Notes: generated from the letters alone by a model not told the origin. Positions 42,438 to 51,500 are shown, counted from the stretch's first letter. The stretch: DNA of 64,000 nt from Terrimesophilobacter sp038243605 (GCA_038243605.1 JBBSQX010000010.1:31529-95528); one strand, 5' to 3'. A program made the numbers and translations.

Positions 42438-43193
42438 TCAGTCGTCGGGGTCAGAAACGTCGATAGGCGCGTGATGATCACGCCCAGCTTCCCCGCTCTT
42501 CCAATAGCCGTCGACCTTCAGTTGCTCTGGCACAAGAGAAAGCTCGCGCCGCAAATGACGGCGTACCGGAATGAGGGTGTTGGCTTCTCCCGCTATCCAT
42601 ACGAAGGTGCTGTCATCGATGGCGCCCATTCCGCGGATCGCCCGTTCAAGCCCACCAGCAGATTTATCTAGCCAAGAAATGCGTGCCTTTTGCACGTGAT
42701 CCGGATCGAGGTACGCCGCGTCAGAGGGGTTATCGAGCTCGATAAATCCATAGATCTCAGTGTCATCAGGAAGCAGTTCAATCCAACGGGCCAGCGCAGG
42801 AAGACTTGACTCATCGGCACCAAGGATCACGCGCGAGGCACCCGTGGGAGGCAATCGCGAACCGCGTGGGCCTGCAATCTGGGCCGCGTCACCCGGCTCG
42901 ACTGACGCGGCCCAGATTGCGGCTCGTCCGCCTCCGTGTAGAAAGAAGTCGATGTCGAGTTCTGGGCCGTTGCCGTCGGATGACTCTCGAAACGCGCGAG
43001 GGGTGTAGTCCCGCCGAGTCTCGCCGTCAATGATGACCTTAACGTGGTCGGTGGCGCCAAGGCTCGAGAACGACAGCAAATCTTCGCCTGTGAACGTGAG
43101 GCGTCGAAAGCTGGGCGAAGGGATTGTGACATTGCTCACAATGAGGGATCGCTGGGCGGGCTCATGCCGCACCTGCTGGCCACGTTCAATCAA
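42438..43193 (-). CDS. Siderophore-interacting flavoprotein (ViuB/SIP family)
   Basis: The 251-aa protein has a FAD-binding beta-barrel (FRRLTFTGEDLLSFSSLG, DYTPRAFRE) and a C-terminal NAD(P)-binding SIP domain (GADESSLPALARWIELL, WIAGEANTLIPVRRHLRREL). Such enzymes reduce ferric siderophores in the cytosol and release iron. A TTG start is used: it lies 6 nt after CGGGAG and no better ATG exists. No siderophore transport gene is in the window. No DtxR/IdeR box with the usual TTAGGTTAG pattern was found upstream. Confidence 0.9.
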   Translation of the reverse strand: MIERGQQVRHEPAQRSLIVSNVTIPSPSFRRLTFTGEDLLSFSSLGATDHVKVIIDGETRRDYTPRAFRESSDGNGPELDIDFFLHGGGRAAIWAASVEPGDAAQIAGPRGSRLPPTGASRVILGADESSLPALARWIELLPDDTEIYGFIELDNPSDAAYLDPDHVQKARISWLDKSAGGLERAIRGMGAIDDSTFVWIAGEANTLIPVRRHLRRELSLVPEQLKVDGYWKSGEAGRDHHAPIDVSDPDD

Positions 43194-43289
43194 GGATTCT
43201 CCCGAGTGACTTTTGCCGACGTCTCTTTATCGACGTCGACGACATTCAACGCTAGTGCACACAAACGGCGGGCTCGTTCGCGAGATGAT

Positions 43290-44336
43290 TTACAGCAATC
43301 CGAGCTTCGCAAGCTCATCGGCCAAACCGGCGCCATCTGGAGCTCGAACCCAAGGAATTTCCGGCTGAATGTCTAGCGGGTTCGCGCGAGAACGGCCTCC
43401 GGCCAATACCGCTTCGCCACCGGACAGCTGGCGGATGGCAACAGCGGCAACTCGATCCTGATGCGAAACGGCAAAGTCGCGGTACAACTCTTCGTCATGT
43501 TGCCCGTCGTCCCCAATAAGAATCCACGTCAACTGAGGAAACTCGTCGACAAGGCGCTGGAGGCTGTGCTCCTTGTGATCACGGCCGCTCCGAAACCATC
43601 GATCGTGGGTTGGGCCCCAGTCTGTCAGCAGCAGCGCCCCAGGCGGATAGAGGTGACGCGACAGGAATCGAGTGAGAGTGGGGGCAACGTTCCACGCGCC
43701 GGTGGAGAGGTAGATGACGGGGGAGCCCGGGTGGTCCCTCACGAGCTTCTCGTACAGCACCGCCATTCCGGCAACAGGGGTGCGTGCGTGTTCGTCTAAG
43801 ACGAACGTGTTCCATGCGGCCAGTAGAGGTCGCGGAAGGGCAGTAACCATCACAGTGTCGTCGACATCGGAGATGAGACCGATGGTTGCTTTTGGGTCGA
43901 CGATGAAGATTGGGGCCTCTGCTAGGTCAGAGTTCTCGGTACTCATCGTGATGATGTGCCAGCCGGGAGACAGCGCTACGTCGATGACGTCGTCTATAAC
44001 TCCGCCACGGTCGGCATTGATGGTGTACTCGCGACCATCGATCGTCACCTTCACGCTTGCGTCGGCTACCGGAACGCTCGTGAAGCTGCGCCATCCGCGA
44101 ATCTTCTTGTAACGAATCTCGTCTTTAATCCCTGGGCGCGCGAGCAGGACTCTGGAGAGAACTCGAATCCAGGTGGTCGAGCCATACCCTGTATAGGGGA
44201 TCACGATGGGCGTGAACCCTCGGCGTCTCGCTCGCTTTTCTCGAAATCGATGGAAGCGATCTTCGAGTCTTGCCGGAAGTCGTCTGACTGATTCGTCCGA
44301 CTCACTGGGGTCGGACTGCGTCGAAGGACCAGTCAT
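43290..44336 (-). CDS. App1-type phosphatase (DUF2183, HAD-like)
   Basis: The 348-aa protein has the DVDDT motif (Asp157, Asp159, Thr161) in GLISDVDDTVMVTALP, then PVIYLSTGAWNVAPTLTRFL and ILIGDDGQHDEELYRDFA. These are signatures of the phosphatidate phosphatase App1 family. A beta domain precedes it (VKVTIDGREYTINADRGG). It has no signal peptide. In bacteria the substrate is unproven; a lipid phosphate is the family guess. It is divergent from the TetR gene, 194 bp apart. Confidence 0.88.
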   Translation of the reverse strand: MTGPSTQSDPSESDESVRRLPARLEDRFHRFREKRARRRGFTPIVIPYTGYGSTTWIRVLSRVLLARPGIKDEIRYKKIRGWRSFTSVPVADASVKVTIDGREYTINADRGGVIDDVIDVALSPGWHIITMSTENSDLAEAPIFIVDPKATIGLISDVDDTVMVTALPRPLLAAWNTFVLDEHARTPVAGMAVLYEKLVRDHPGSPVIYLSTGAWNVAPTLTRFLSRHLYPPGALLLTDWGPTHDRWFRSGRDHKEHSLQRLVDEFPQLTWILIGDDGQHDEELYRDFAVSHQDRVAAVAIRQLSGGEAVLAGGRSRANPLDIQPEIPWVRAPDGAGLADELAKLGLL

Positions 44337-44440
44337 GTCCCCAGTCTTTCATGGACTGGCGAGGATGCTGTTCCGAGACAGCTCAAGGCCAATCCTGAGA
44401 GTATTACCTATATATCGCGAAACTGGTGAAATAATCAATC

Positions 44441-44483
44441 CCCCAGTCTTGGGGTCGTACTAACATTTGGTCAGTCCTCAAAT
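44441..44483. promoter_or_regulatory. Candidate operator region before the TetR gene
   Basis: Two inverted repeats lie in the divergent gap: CCCCA-GTCT-TGGGG (44441-44454) and ATTTG-N9-CAAAT (44465-44483). Either could bind the TetR dimer. This is inference from symmetry only. Confidence 0.3.
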
Positions 44484-44530
44484 TACTTCGCTCTGTCACG
44501 GAGTCACCGAATCTATAGATGGAGTCGGCA

Positions 44531-45163
44531 ATGTCCGAAACAACTACGCTACTTCGACACGAACCAGTTCAAGCGCGCAGCAATGCCCGGTTGTCTGCAT
44601 TGCTCGACGCGGCAGCAGTCACCATTGACACGGTGGGGTATGAGCGCCTCACGACGGCGATGGTGGCCGATCGGGCAGGCGCCTCGATCGGAACTGTTTA
44701 CCGCTATTTCCCTGATCGCATTGCCGTGCTCCAAGGCGTTGCTGCTAGGGCAACAGACCGATTCGTTGAGCACATTGACACAGCCGTCTCGTCGAAAGAC
44801 CACGCCACCTGGTGGGCCGTAATAGACGCGATTATCGATGACTTCGTTGACGCTTTTGCGCACCAGCCGGCATTTGCCTCCCTGCGGTTTGGTGATGTTC
44901 TCGACCTTCGCCCGCGCGAGAGCAAGCACACAAACTTAGATGTCGTGACAGCGCGCATCGCACACCTCCTTGTTGCGAAGCACGGATTGCCGGCTGGCGA
45001 CGAGCTGACTTTTCATTTGGGCGTCGCTTTTACGCTTGTTGACACACTTCTTGCCAGGGCATTCACGTTTGCACCAAAAGGTGATCGTGCCTATATCGAT
45101 GAAGCACGCGCTATCACTCTTCGGTACCTTGTCAACGTTTACGGGGAGCCAACTCACCGCTGA
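44531..45163 (+). CDS. TetR family regulator next to the OpuC operon
   Basis: The 210-aa regulator has the HTH in ERLTTAMVADRAGASIGTVY followed by RYFPDRIAVLQG (about residues 40-72). The C-terminal ligand domain (DAFAHQPAFASLRFGDVLDL) is of the TetR_C type found in actinobacteria. GGAG lies 6 nt before the ATG. It precedes the osmoprotectant operon in the same direction (145-bp gap) and is the likely repressor of it. Confidence 0.87.
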   Translation: MSETTTLLRHEPVQARSNARLSALLDAAAVTIDTVGYERLTTAMVADRAGASIGTVYRYFPDRIAVLQGVAARATDRFVEHIDTAVSSKDHATWWAVIDAIIDDFVDAFAHQPAFASLRFGDVLDLRPRESKHTNLDVVTARIAHLLVAKHGLPAGDELTFHLGVAFTLVDTLLARAFTFAPKGDRAYIDEARAITLRYLVNVYGEPTHR

Positions 45164-45308
45164 AATTGCTGGGAATTCGACCAATCGGGAATGCCAGTCG
45201 CTCCGAATAGTGTTTGACTATGTGGTCTAAGTGCGTGAATTCGCGCGCTGAGATGAACGTTTACGTGATTCGAATTGAGTGACCGATGAGGATTGGGCCA
45301 GATTCAGC

Positions 45309-46214
45309 ATGATCGAGTTCCGGAATGTTTCGAAGAGCTTTCCTGATGGAACCGCGGCCGTCAACAATTTCAGCCTTGTTATTCCTTCGAGAAAGACGAC
45401 TGTGTTGGTGGGTTCGTCTGGCTGCGGCAAGACAACTCTCTTGCGCATGATTAATCGTATGGTCGATCCCACGAGCGGTTCGGTAGAAATCGATGGCATT
45501 GATGTTGCGACCTTGCCGCAGGTGAAACTTCGCCGCAGCATCGGGTACGTCATGCAAAATTCCGGGCTGCTTCCTCACCGAAAAGTGATCGATAACGTGG
45601 CGACGGTCCCCATGCTCGAAGGGGTTTCGAAACGTGACGCGCACGCGCACGCTCTCGGACTACTCGACACCGTTGGGCTCGATCGTTCCCTTGCGCAGAG
45701 GTACCCCAGCCAGCTTTCCGGTGGTCAGCAGCAACGCGTGGGTGTTGCACGCGGCCTTGCAGTCAATCCGAACATTCTTCTCATGGACGAGCCGTTTGGA
45801 GCGGTCGACCCTATCGTGCGCTCTGACCTGCAGCAGGAGCTCATCCGGTTGCAACAAGAGCTCGACAAAACGGTCGTGTTCGTCACCCACGATCTTGACG
45901 AGGCATTCCTTCTCGGAGATCAGGTCGTCATTCTTCAGGTGGGGGCTCATATCGAGCAGCAAGGTACACCGAGTGAGATTCTGGCGAATCCGGCCAACGA
46001 GTTCGTGGAAAGTTTTATTGGCGCGGGCAGAGGAAAGCGTCGTTTGAGGGTTGATTCCACGGTCAAGGCCTCTGGTAACGATCTGGTGCTGATCGATAGC
46101 GCCGGAAACGCTGCCGGCGTAGTTGAGGCACCAGGAGGCAATATTGCGGGCGTGGATTCACGCCCTCAATCACGCAGCATCTCAAACAAAACTGATCAGG
46201 CGGGGGACGCCTAA
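45309..46214 (+). CDS. opuCA: Osmoprotectant ABC transporter ATP-binding protein (OpuCA type)
   Basis: The 301-aa ATPase has Walker A GSSGCGKTT (about 35-43), the signature LSGGQQQRVGVARGL and Walker B ILLMDEPFGAVD, then VFVTHDLDEAF. The C-terminal region (about 235-301) is short and lacks the two CBS domains of the proV product upstream, so ionic-strength sensing may be lost or reside elsewhere. The frame is open to 45279; no clear Shine-Dalgarno precedes either start, so ATG 45309 is chosen because the family begins MIEFRNVSKSF. Confidence 0.92.
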   Translation: MIEFRNVSKSFPDGTAAVNNFSLVIPSRKTTVLVGSSGCGKTTLLRMINRMVDPTSGSVEIDGIDVATLPQVKLRRSIGYVMQNSGLLPHRKVIDNVATVPMLEGVSKRDAHAHALGLLDTVGLDRSLAQRYPSQLSGGQQQRVGVARGLAVNPNILLMDEPFGAVDPIVRSDLQQELIRLQQELDKTVVFVTHDLDEAFLLGDQVVILQVGAHIEQQGTPSEILANPANEFVESFIGAGRGKRRLRVDSTVKASGNDLVLIDSAGNAAGVVEAPGGNIAGVDSRPQSRSISNKTDQAGDA

Positions 46215-46894
46215 TGCTGTGGCTATGGGAGAACCGTGATCTTGTTCTCGGCTTGTCGCTCGAGCACGTGCGACTGAGTGCGGTTCCGATCATCGTTGGT
46301 TTCATAGCCTGTATTCCGCTCGGATGGATGGCGAATCGGTTTCGCATGACTCGTGCGATTCAGCTCACGCTCTTTGGCGTCCTTTTCACGATTCCATCGC
46401 TTGCGCTGTTCGTGACGTTGCCGTCAGTGCTGGGAACGAAGATTCTCAACCCCATTAACGTGGTGGTTGCCCTTACCATTTACGCGATCGCCATCATGGT
46501 GCGCGGTGCGGCAGATGCGTTCGAATCGGTGCCGCGAGATGTCATCCAATCGGCGACAGCGGTGGGATTCTCGTCGGTCTCTAGATTCTGGACGGTGGAG
46601 TTACCGCTCGCGGGGCCAGTTCTTCTCGCCAACCTGCGCGTGGTGTCCGTGACCACCGTGAGCCTGCTCAGCGTCGGCGCGCTGGTTGGCAACGGTGCGC
46701 TTGGGTACCTGTTCATCAATGGCTACCAGCGGGACTTTCCCACCGAGGTGATGATCGGGATCGTGTTCACCCTCATCATCGCGATAATTTTTGACCAACT
46801 GCTTGTTGCGCTCGGCAAAGTATTCATGCCGTGGACGCGCAAAGCACCACGCGTGGCGCGCACGGTGGCCGTCGCGGCGGGCGGTGATGCCTAG
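46214..46894 (+). CDS. opuCB: Osmoprotectant ABC transporter permease (OpuCB type)
   Basis: The 226-aa permease has about six helices. The coupling helix is VIQSATAVGFSSVSRFWTVE followed by LPLAGP. It starts on the last base of the opuCA stop. It forms one half of the channel. The MRGAADAFESVPRDVI segment is characteristic of OpuC-type permeases. Confidence 0.93.
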   Translation: MLWLWENRDLVLGLSLEHVRLSAVPIIVGFIACIPLGWMANRFRMTRAIQLTLFGVLFTIPSLALFVTLPSVLGTKILNPINVVVALTIYAIAIMVRGAADAFESVPRDVIQSATAVGFSSVSRFWTVELPLAGPVLLANLRVVSVTTVSLLSVGALVGNGALGYLFINGYQRDFPTEVMIGIVFTLIIAIIFDQLLVALGKVFMPWTRKAPRVARTVAVAAGGDA

Positions 46895-47631
46895 TGTTGT
46901 TTCTCGATGCCATCGCCTTTATCCTTGACCCGGCGAATCTGCTCGGTGATAAAGGGATTTTGCCACGACTGATCGATCATCTTCTCTACTCCGGGCTGAG
47001 CCTCGGTGCCGCGTTGGTCATTGGGATCCCCGTCGGGCTGTTCATCGGCCACACCGGAAAGGGTAAGAACTTCGTGGTGGCCCTCACCGGTTCGTTCCGC
47101 GCAATTCCCACCTTCGGGCTTCTTCTGTTCATCATCCTGTTTACCGGGCTCGGGTTGTGGCCACTCGTGTTTGTTCTCGCGGTTTTGGCGATCCCGCCGA
47201 TTATCGCTGGAGCGTATTCGGGGCTCGATGCGGTGAACCGCGAGACAATCGATGCGGCGAGGGCAATTGGGATGACCGAATGGCAGATCCTGGGCAAAGT
47301 GGAGCTTCCACTCGCGCTCTCGCTCATTCTTGGCGGCATCCGGTCTGCAACGCTGCAGATCATAGCGACCGCCACAATCGCTGGTTACGTGGGCCTCACT
47401 GGGCTTGGGCGATTCCTGATTGAAGGCTTGGCGCTCCACAACTACACCATCGCGTTTGCTGGGGCGATTCTTGTCGCCGCTCTCGCACTCGCAGCTGATG
47501 GGCTGCTTGCCCTGATCCAAATACTTGTTGTCCCACACGGGGTGTCTCGTGGGACAACTCGCACCACCAGCAACTCGAGGCGCCGCACCCGGCCGCCCGC
47601 GATTACCACGACACCCATCACGGAAGGATAA
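46894..47631 (+). CDS. opuCD: Osmoprotectant ABC transporter permease (OpuCD type)
   Basis: The 245-aa permease is the second channel half, with coupling helix TIDAARAIGMTEWQILGKVE then LPLALS. The GTG start shares one base with the opuCB stop. The C-terminal tail is Arg/Thr-rich and ends just 5 nt before the binding protein gene. Confidence 0.93.
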   Translation: MLFLDAIAFILDPANLLGDKGILPRLIDHLLYSGLSLGAALVIGIPVGLFIGHTGKGKNFVVALTGSFRAIPTFGLLLFIILFTGLGLWPLVFVLAVLAIPPIIAGAYSGLDAVNRETIDAARAIGMTEWQILGKVELPLALSLILGGIRSATLQIIATATIAGYVGLTGLGRFLIEGLALHNYTIAFAGAILVAALALAADGLLALIQILVVPHGVSRGTTRTTSNSRRRTRPPAITTTPITEG

Positions 47632-47636
47632 GAAGA

Positions 47637-48563
47637 ATGCAATCACACATCACACGGCGGATCGTCGCCGTCGCAACGGCAGTGGGGCTCACCGCAAGCC
47701 TCGCGGCGTGCTCCTCTGGAGATCCCCTCGCCGGAGACGGAAGCGTCAATCTTGGCACGCTCACAGTGGGGTCACAGGGTTTCGCAGAGAGTGACATCCT
47801 CGCGCAGCTGTACGGCCAGGCTCTGGCGGCCAACGGATACACGGTTGAGTACGCACCGGCAATCGGATCACGTGAGACCTTCATTCCTGCGCTGCAGGAT
47901 GGCTCCATCGACATCATCCCTGACTACGCCGGAAACCTGTTGTACGGATTGAACACTGCGGCGACCGCCACATCTACCGCAGATGTGATGTCAGCACTGC
48001 CAGCAGAGTTGGAACCAAAGGGGTTGGCGATCGCCGACGCGGCTTTGGCCGAAGACGCTGACGCCCTCGTGGTCACGAAGGAATTCGCCGAAGCGAACGC
48101 GCTTGCGTCTATCGGTGACCTCGCGCCCATCGCCTCCACCATCACTATCGGTGCCAACACCGAGTTTGAGGGGCGCGTATATGGTCGCGCCGGGCTCGAG
48201 TCCGTATACGGCGTCGTGGGGTGGACATTCAAGGCGATCGACGATTACGGCGGACCAGGAACGCTTAGTGACCTGTTAGACGGAAATATTCAGGTCGCCG
48301 ACATCTACACGACAACGCCATCGATCAAGGCGAATGATCTGGTGGTCTTGAAAGACCCGGCCAACCTGATTGCCGCACAGAACGTCGTGCCGCTGTTCAA
48401 CAAAGACGCCTATAGCGTTTCGGTGGCGAACATCGTGAACAAGGTGTCGAACAAGTTGACCACCGAAGAGCTCATGAGCCTGAATGAGATCAGTGCGGGT
48501 GACTCGAAGCCATCACCCGAGAAGGTTGCCAAGAAATGGCTGACTGACAAGGGCCTTCTGTAG
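47637..48563 (+). CDS. opuCC: Osmoprotectant-binding lipoprotein (OpuCC/OsmX type)
   Basis: The 308-aa lipoprotein has a lipobox LAAC with modified Cys25. The mature domain begins with LTVGSQGFAESDILAQLYGQ, a pattern of quaternary-amine binding proteins, and has YAGNLLYGL and DNLKV-like aromatic spots (DIIPDYAGNLL). A tight AAGGATAAGAAG precedes the ATG. It closes the opuC operon; the terminator at 48592 follows. Confidence 0.94.
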   Translation: MQSHITRRIVAVATAVGLTASLAACSSGDPLAGDGSVNLGTLTVGSQGFAESDILAQLYGQALAANGYTVEYAPAIGSRETFIPALQDGSIDIIPDYAGNLLYGLNTAATATSTADVMSALPAELEPKGLAIADAALAEDADALVVTKEFAEANALASIGDLAPIASTITIGANTEFEGRVYGRAGLESVYGVVGWTFKAIDDYGGPGTLSDLLDGNIQVADIYTTTPSIKANDLVVLKDPANLIAAQNVVPLFNKDAYSVSVANIVNKVSNKLTTEELMSLNEISAGDSKPSPEKVAKKWLTDKGLL

Positions 48564-48574
48564 TCACAAACGTA

Positions 48575-49255
48575 CTAATTTGGAAGATTCTCCCGGGTGT
48601 TGGCGTCGCCATCACCCGGGATTTCCATGTGGCGACGCTGATGGCGTTCGAGAACAACACGCGCAAGAAAAACGATCACGACAAAGAGAACGATGATTCC
48701 GGCAAAGATGTAGCCAGCATTGTGCAGGGTCCCTGAAAGTTCCCGATAGGTGCCTGCAGCGGCCCACCCCACTGAGGCGTACGCGCTTGCCCAGATCACA
48801 CACGCTGGAATCGTCCAGGTAAGAAACTTTCGAAAACGCATGGTGCTCATTCCCACCGTGAGCGGGATCAGGGAATGGAATACCGGAAGAAAGCGGGAGA
48901 CGAAGACGGCGATACCGCCTCGTCGGTCTAGGTAGTTTTCGGCGCGCATCCAATTCTCGTAACCGACGCGAATCCCAAGCCGACTACCGCGGATTTTGGG
49001 GCCAAAAAAACGACCGAGTGCGAATCCGATGGATTCACCAGCGATCGATCCCGCAAGGACGGCGAGTACGAGCGCGAGCCACTGGAGCCAACTCTCAATC
49101 CCCGTGCTCGCAATAATCACAATGGTGTCGCCTGGCACGATGAGGCCAACCAGAATTGAGGTCTCGAGAAGCATTCCGAATCCCGCGACGAGGGTGCGCA
49201 GAGTGGGGTCGATGTTTTGCATGAAATCGAGAAGCCACGTGAGTGAATCGTTCAC
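48575..49255 (-). CDS. DedA family membrane protein
   Basis: The 226-aa protein has the DedA/SNARE-associated domain: GFGMLLETSILVGLIVPGDT, AGSIAGESIGFALGRFFG, and SRFLPVFHSLIPLTVGMSTM. It probably translocates lipids (undecaprenyl phosphate or phospholipid) as shown for other DedA proteins. The frame is open to 49354, but the GTG at 49255 overlaps the stop of the upstream aminotransferase gene (GTGA) and fits the family length, so it is coupled to it. Confidence 0.9.
   Translation of the reverse strand: MNDSLTWLLDFMQNIDPTLRTLVAGFGMLLETSILVGLIVPGDTIVIIASTGIESWLQWLALVLAVLAGSIAGESIGFALGRFFGPKIRGSRLGIRVGYENWMRAENYLDRRGGIAVFVSRFLPVFHSLIPLTVGMSTMRFRKFLTWTIPACVIWASAYASVGWAAAGTYRELSGTLHNAGYIFAGIIVLFVVIVFLARVVLERHQRRHMEIPGDGDANTRENLPN
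48592..48620. terminator. Terminator of the opuC operon inside the convergent dedA gene
   Basis: CCCGGGTG (48592-48599) pairs perfectly with CACCCGGG (48613-48620); TGG/CCA extend it inside. ATTT follows on the plus strand. It ends the opuC operon 29-57 nt after its stop, within the last codons of dedA on the other strand. Confidence 0.6.
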
Positions 49256-50079
49256 TGGGCGAAGTCTCCAATCGGTGCGCGCAGCGCGAGCCTGCGATTG
49301 CGCCACGCTGTGATTCTGCCCGGCCTTTCTGCGAGTTCGGGTCCGTGTGCCCAATTCGTGACCATCCGGATGCCGTGCAAGGCGTTAAGCGCCCACACTT
49401 CACAGCCGTCAAGATCTGCTGGTGTGGCCCGTTCGGCTCGGGTTTGCACTCCGAGCGCGCACGCGAGGCCGAGAAGACTTTTCGCCGTGATGCTCTGAAC
49501 GCGTGCGAACACTGTGTCGTCTGCTTCCGACGGTGGCGCACAGAGTGTGTCTCCGCGCCACCACACGAGGGCGTGTGCGGCGCCATCGATGACGTGGCCT
49601 TCGCTCGTCACAAAAACAACATCGTCAGCACCGCGCTGGCGCGCAGTGTGTCGCATCACACTGAGGGACTCAATATCTGGGCCTTTCACTGATGGCACCT
49701 GACGAGGGTCAGAGCCCACATGAGTGAGAAGCGTCACAGAGTTTGTGAGTTCAGGAGCGAGGCGGTGCCGGTAGGCGAGGTGCGATTCATTCGCTGTCGA
49801 GCGAAGCTCTAACCGCGGAAACCAGTTGCCATGAGGGGGGATCATCGCAAACGCCGCATGCCAGAATGCCTCAACGTCGCGGGCCTCATGCGTGCCGCCC
49901 TCCATGTTCACGGTGTTGACGGCATCCGCAAATCGCTCTCGATGCAAGCCAAGAGCGAAAGCGAGCCCGTTGCTCACGAGCAGTGAGTCGCCCGCAGCGA
50001 TGGCGTCATCAGCGGGGTCACCCTCGTCAACTTCGACGAGTGTGTGGCCACTCCACCGGAAGAGACGCGCAGAACTCAT
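49252..50079 (-). CDS. Aminotransferase class IV (aminodeoxychorismate lyase-like)
   Basis: The 275-aa PLP enzyme is in the class IV fold. The Lys in VKGPDIESLSVMRHTARQRG is the expected PLP-binding Lys, followed by GADDVVFVTSEGHVIDGAAH. It probably forms 4-aminobenzoate with the divergent pabB product, but a branched-chain or D-amino acid role is not excluded. The ATG at 50079 lies 6 nt after TAACCT (leaderless). Its stop overlaps the dedA start. Confidence 0.85.
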   Translation of the reverse strand: MSSARLFRWSGHTLVEVDEGDPADDAIAAGDSLLVSNGLAFALGLHRERFADAVNTVNMEGGTHEARDVEAFWHAAFAMIPPHGNWFPRLELRSTANESHLAYRHRLAPELTNSVTLLTHVGSDPRQVPSVKGPDIESLSVMRHTARQRGADDVVFVTSEGHVIDGAAHALVWWRGDTLCAPPSEADDTVFARVQSITAKSLLGLACALGVQTRAERATPADLDGCEVWALNALHGIRMVTNWAHGPELAERPGRITAWRNRRLALRAPIGDFAQ

Positions 50080-50091
50080 AGAGTTAGGTTA
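50079..50091. promoter_or_regulatory. Overlapping divergent leaderless promoters (aminotransferase / pabB)
   Basis: Plus strand: TAGAGT (50079-50084), 6 nt, ATG 50091. Minus strand: TAACCT (50091-50086), 6 nt, ATG 50079. Each -10 box begins on the last or first base of the other gene's start codon, and the two boxes are only one base apart. No Shine-Dalgarno exists for either gene. Confidence 0.6.
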
Positions 50092-51500
50092 TGCGCCACC
50101 GCATGGTCTCGTCACACTTCGGTGGTTGGGTTGATCCCGCTGCCTGCTTTGCGGCACTCGGCCGCGACGATCAACCGGTGTTTTGGCTTGACTCTGGTGT
50201 CGACGCGCTCACCGGGATGAGTTGCCTTGGGTTTGGATCTCGTATCGTCACGGGTGCGGGTGGTTCCCTTGTCGAAAGGTCTTCTGGCATAGAGCTGAGT
50301 GAAACTATTTTTGAATTTCTGCGTCGCGAGCAATCCCATGGCCTCGATGGCATCGATGGCATCGATGGCGGATTGGGATTCTCCCTGGGGTGGGTCGGGT
50401 GGCTTGGTTATGAGCTTCATGAGGCCACACTGCACACCGGGTTGGGCAGAACATCACGGTTCCCCGATGCGGCTTTCGTTTTTGCCGAGCGTTCGATCGT
50501 GTTCGACCATGCTTCGCGCACCGTGACGCTTGTAGCGCTCGCAGAATCCTGGTCGGGGGAACTCGCCGAATGGAAAGACGAGTCCATCCGGTTACTCGCG
50601 ACGATCGGGAACGAGAGCGCAAACAATGCGGCGGCCTCGGCGGCAATCTTCCCGGAGCCTGCTCGCGTGCAGCAACCGGAATGGGCCTATTCCGACAGCG
50701 AATATCTGGCAAAGATCAATGAGTGCCAACGTTCAATTCAGGCCGGCGATGCGTACCAGCTTTGCTTGACAACAGAGGCCACTCTCGCCTCGCACCCCGA
50801 CCCGATCGAGACGTATCTTCGCCTTCGAGAGCTGAGTCCGAGCCATCACGGTGGTTTCCTTCGAATCGGGGAGGTGAGCTTACTGAGCTCTTCTCCCGAA
50901 AAATTTCTCACCGTGACCGCCGGTGGTGTAGTCGAATCAAAGCCAATAAAAGGCACGCGCAAACGTGGGGGGAGCGCGAAAGAGGATGCCGCTTTGAAGT
51001 CGGAGCTACTCAACAGCGACAAAGAGCGCGCTGAGAACCTCATGATCGTTGACCTTGTACGCAATGACTTATCCCGCGTGTGTGAGGTGGGTTCTGTGAC
51101 GGTAGCTGGCCTGCTTGAGATCGAAAGCTACGCACAAGTGCACCAGTTGGTGAGCACAGTGCGCGGCACGCTCGCTGACGGGTTTGACGCGGTGGATGCG
51201 GTGATCGCATGTTTCCCTGCTGGGTCGATGACGGGTGCGCCAAAGCTCAGCGCCGTTCGCATCCTTGACGCGATAGAGAATCGGCCGCGCGGTGCCTACG
51301 CGGGAGCGTGGGGTTACTTTGGGCTCGATGGGAGCGTGGATCTTGCGATGACGATCCGCAGCATCCTGATCGATGGGCACGGTGTGAGCATCGGCACAGG
51401 GGGAGGAATCACCGCACTTTCGGTGCCAGTAGATGAGCTTGAAGAAACCAAGATCAAGGCTGCTGCGCTCGTGCGCGCGCTTGGATTGGTAACCTTGTAA
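50091..51500 (+). CDS. pabB: Aminodeoxychorismate synthase component I
   Basis: The 469-aa chorismate-binding enzyme makes 4-amino-4-deoxychorismate for folate. The family motif PIKGTRKRG (about residue 285) has Lys as in PabB rather than the PIAGT of anthranilate synthase. DLVRNDLSRVCEVGSV, SMTGAPKLSAVRILD and GTGGGITALS are the core signatures. A run of three DGI-like units encoded by 9-bp repeats (near 50344) lies in the N-terminal domain. The glutaminase partner is not in the window. The start is fixed by the leaderless TAGAGT box. Confidence 0.92.
   Translation: MRHRMVSSHFGGWVDPAACFAALGRDDQPVFWLDSGVDALTGMSCLGFGSRIVTGAGGSLVERSSGIELSETIFEFLRREQSHGLDGIDGIDGGLGFSLGWVGWLGYELHEATLHTGLGRTSRFPDAAFVFAERSIVFDHASRTVTLVALAESWSGELAEWKDESIRLLATIGNESANNAAASAAIFPEPARVQQPEWAYSDSEYLAKINECQRSIQAGDAYQLCLTTEATLASHPDPIETYLRLRELSPSHHGGFLRIGEVSLLSSSPEKFLTVTAGGVVESKPIKGTRKRGGSAKEDAALKSELLNSDKERAENLMIVDLVRNDLSRVCEVGSVTVAGLLEIESYAQVHQLVSTVRGTLADGFDAVDAVIACFPAGSMTGAPKLSAVRILDAIENRPRGAYAGAWGYFGLDGSVDLAMTIRSILIDGHGVSIGTGGGITALSVPVDELEETKIKAAALVRALGLVTL

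Noticed and set aside
43194..43289. IdeR/DtxR iron box before the siderophore-interacting protein gene
   Set aside because: No TTAGGTTAGSCTAACCTAA-like sequence found on either strand.
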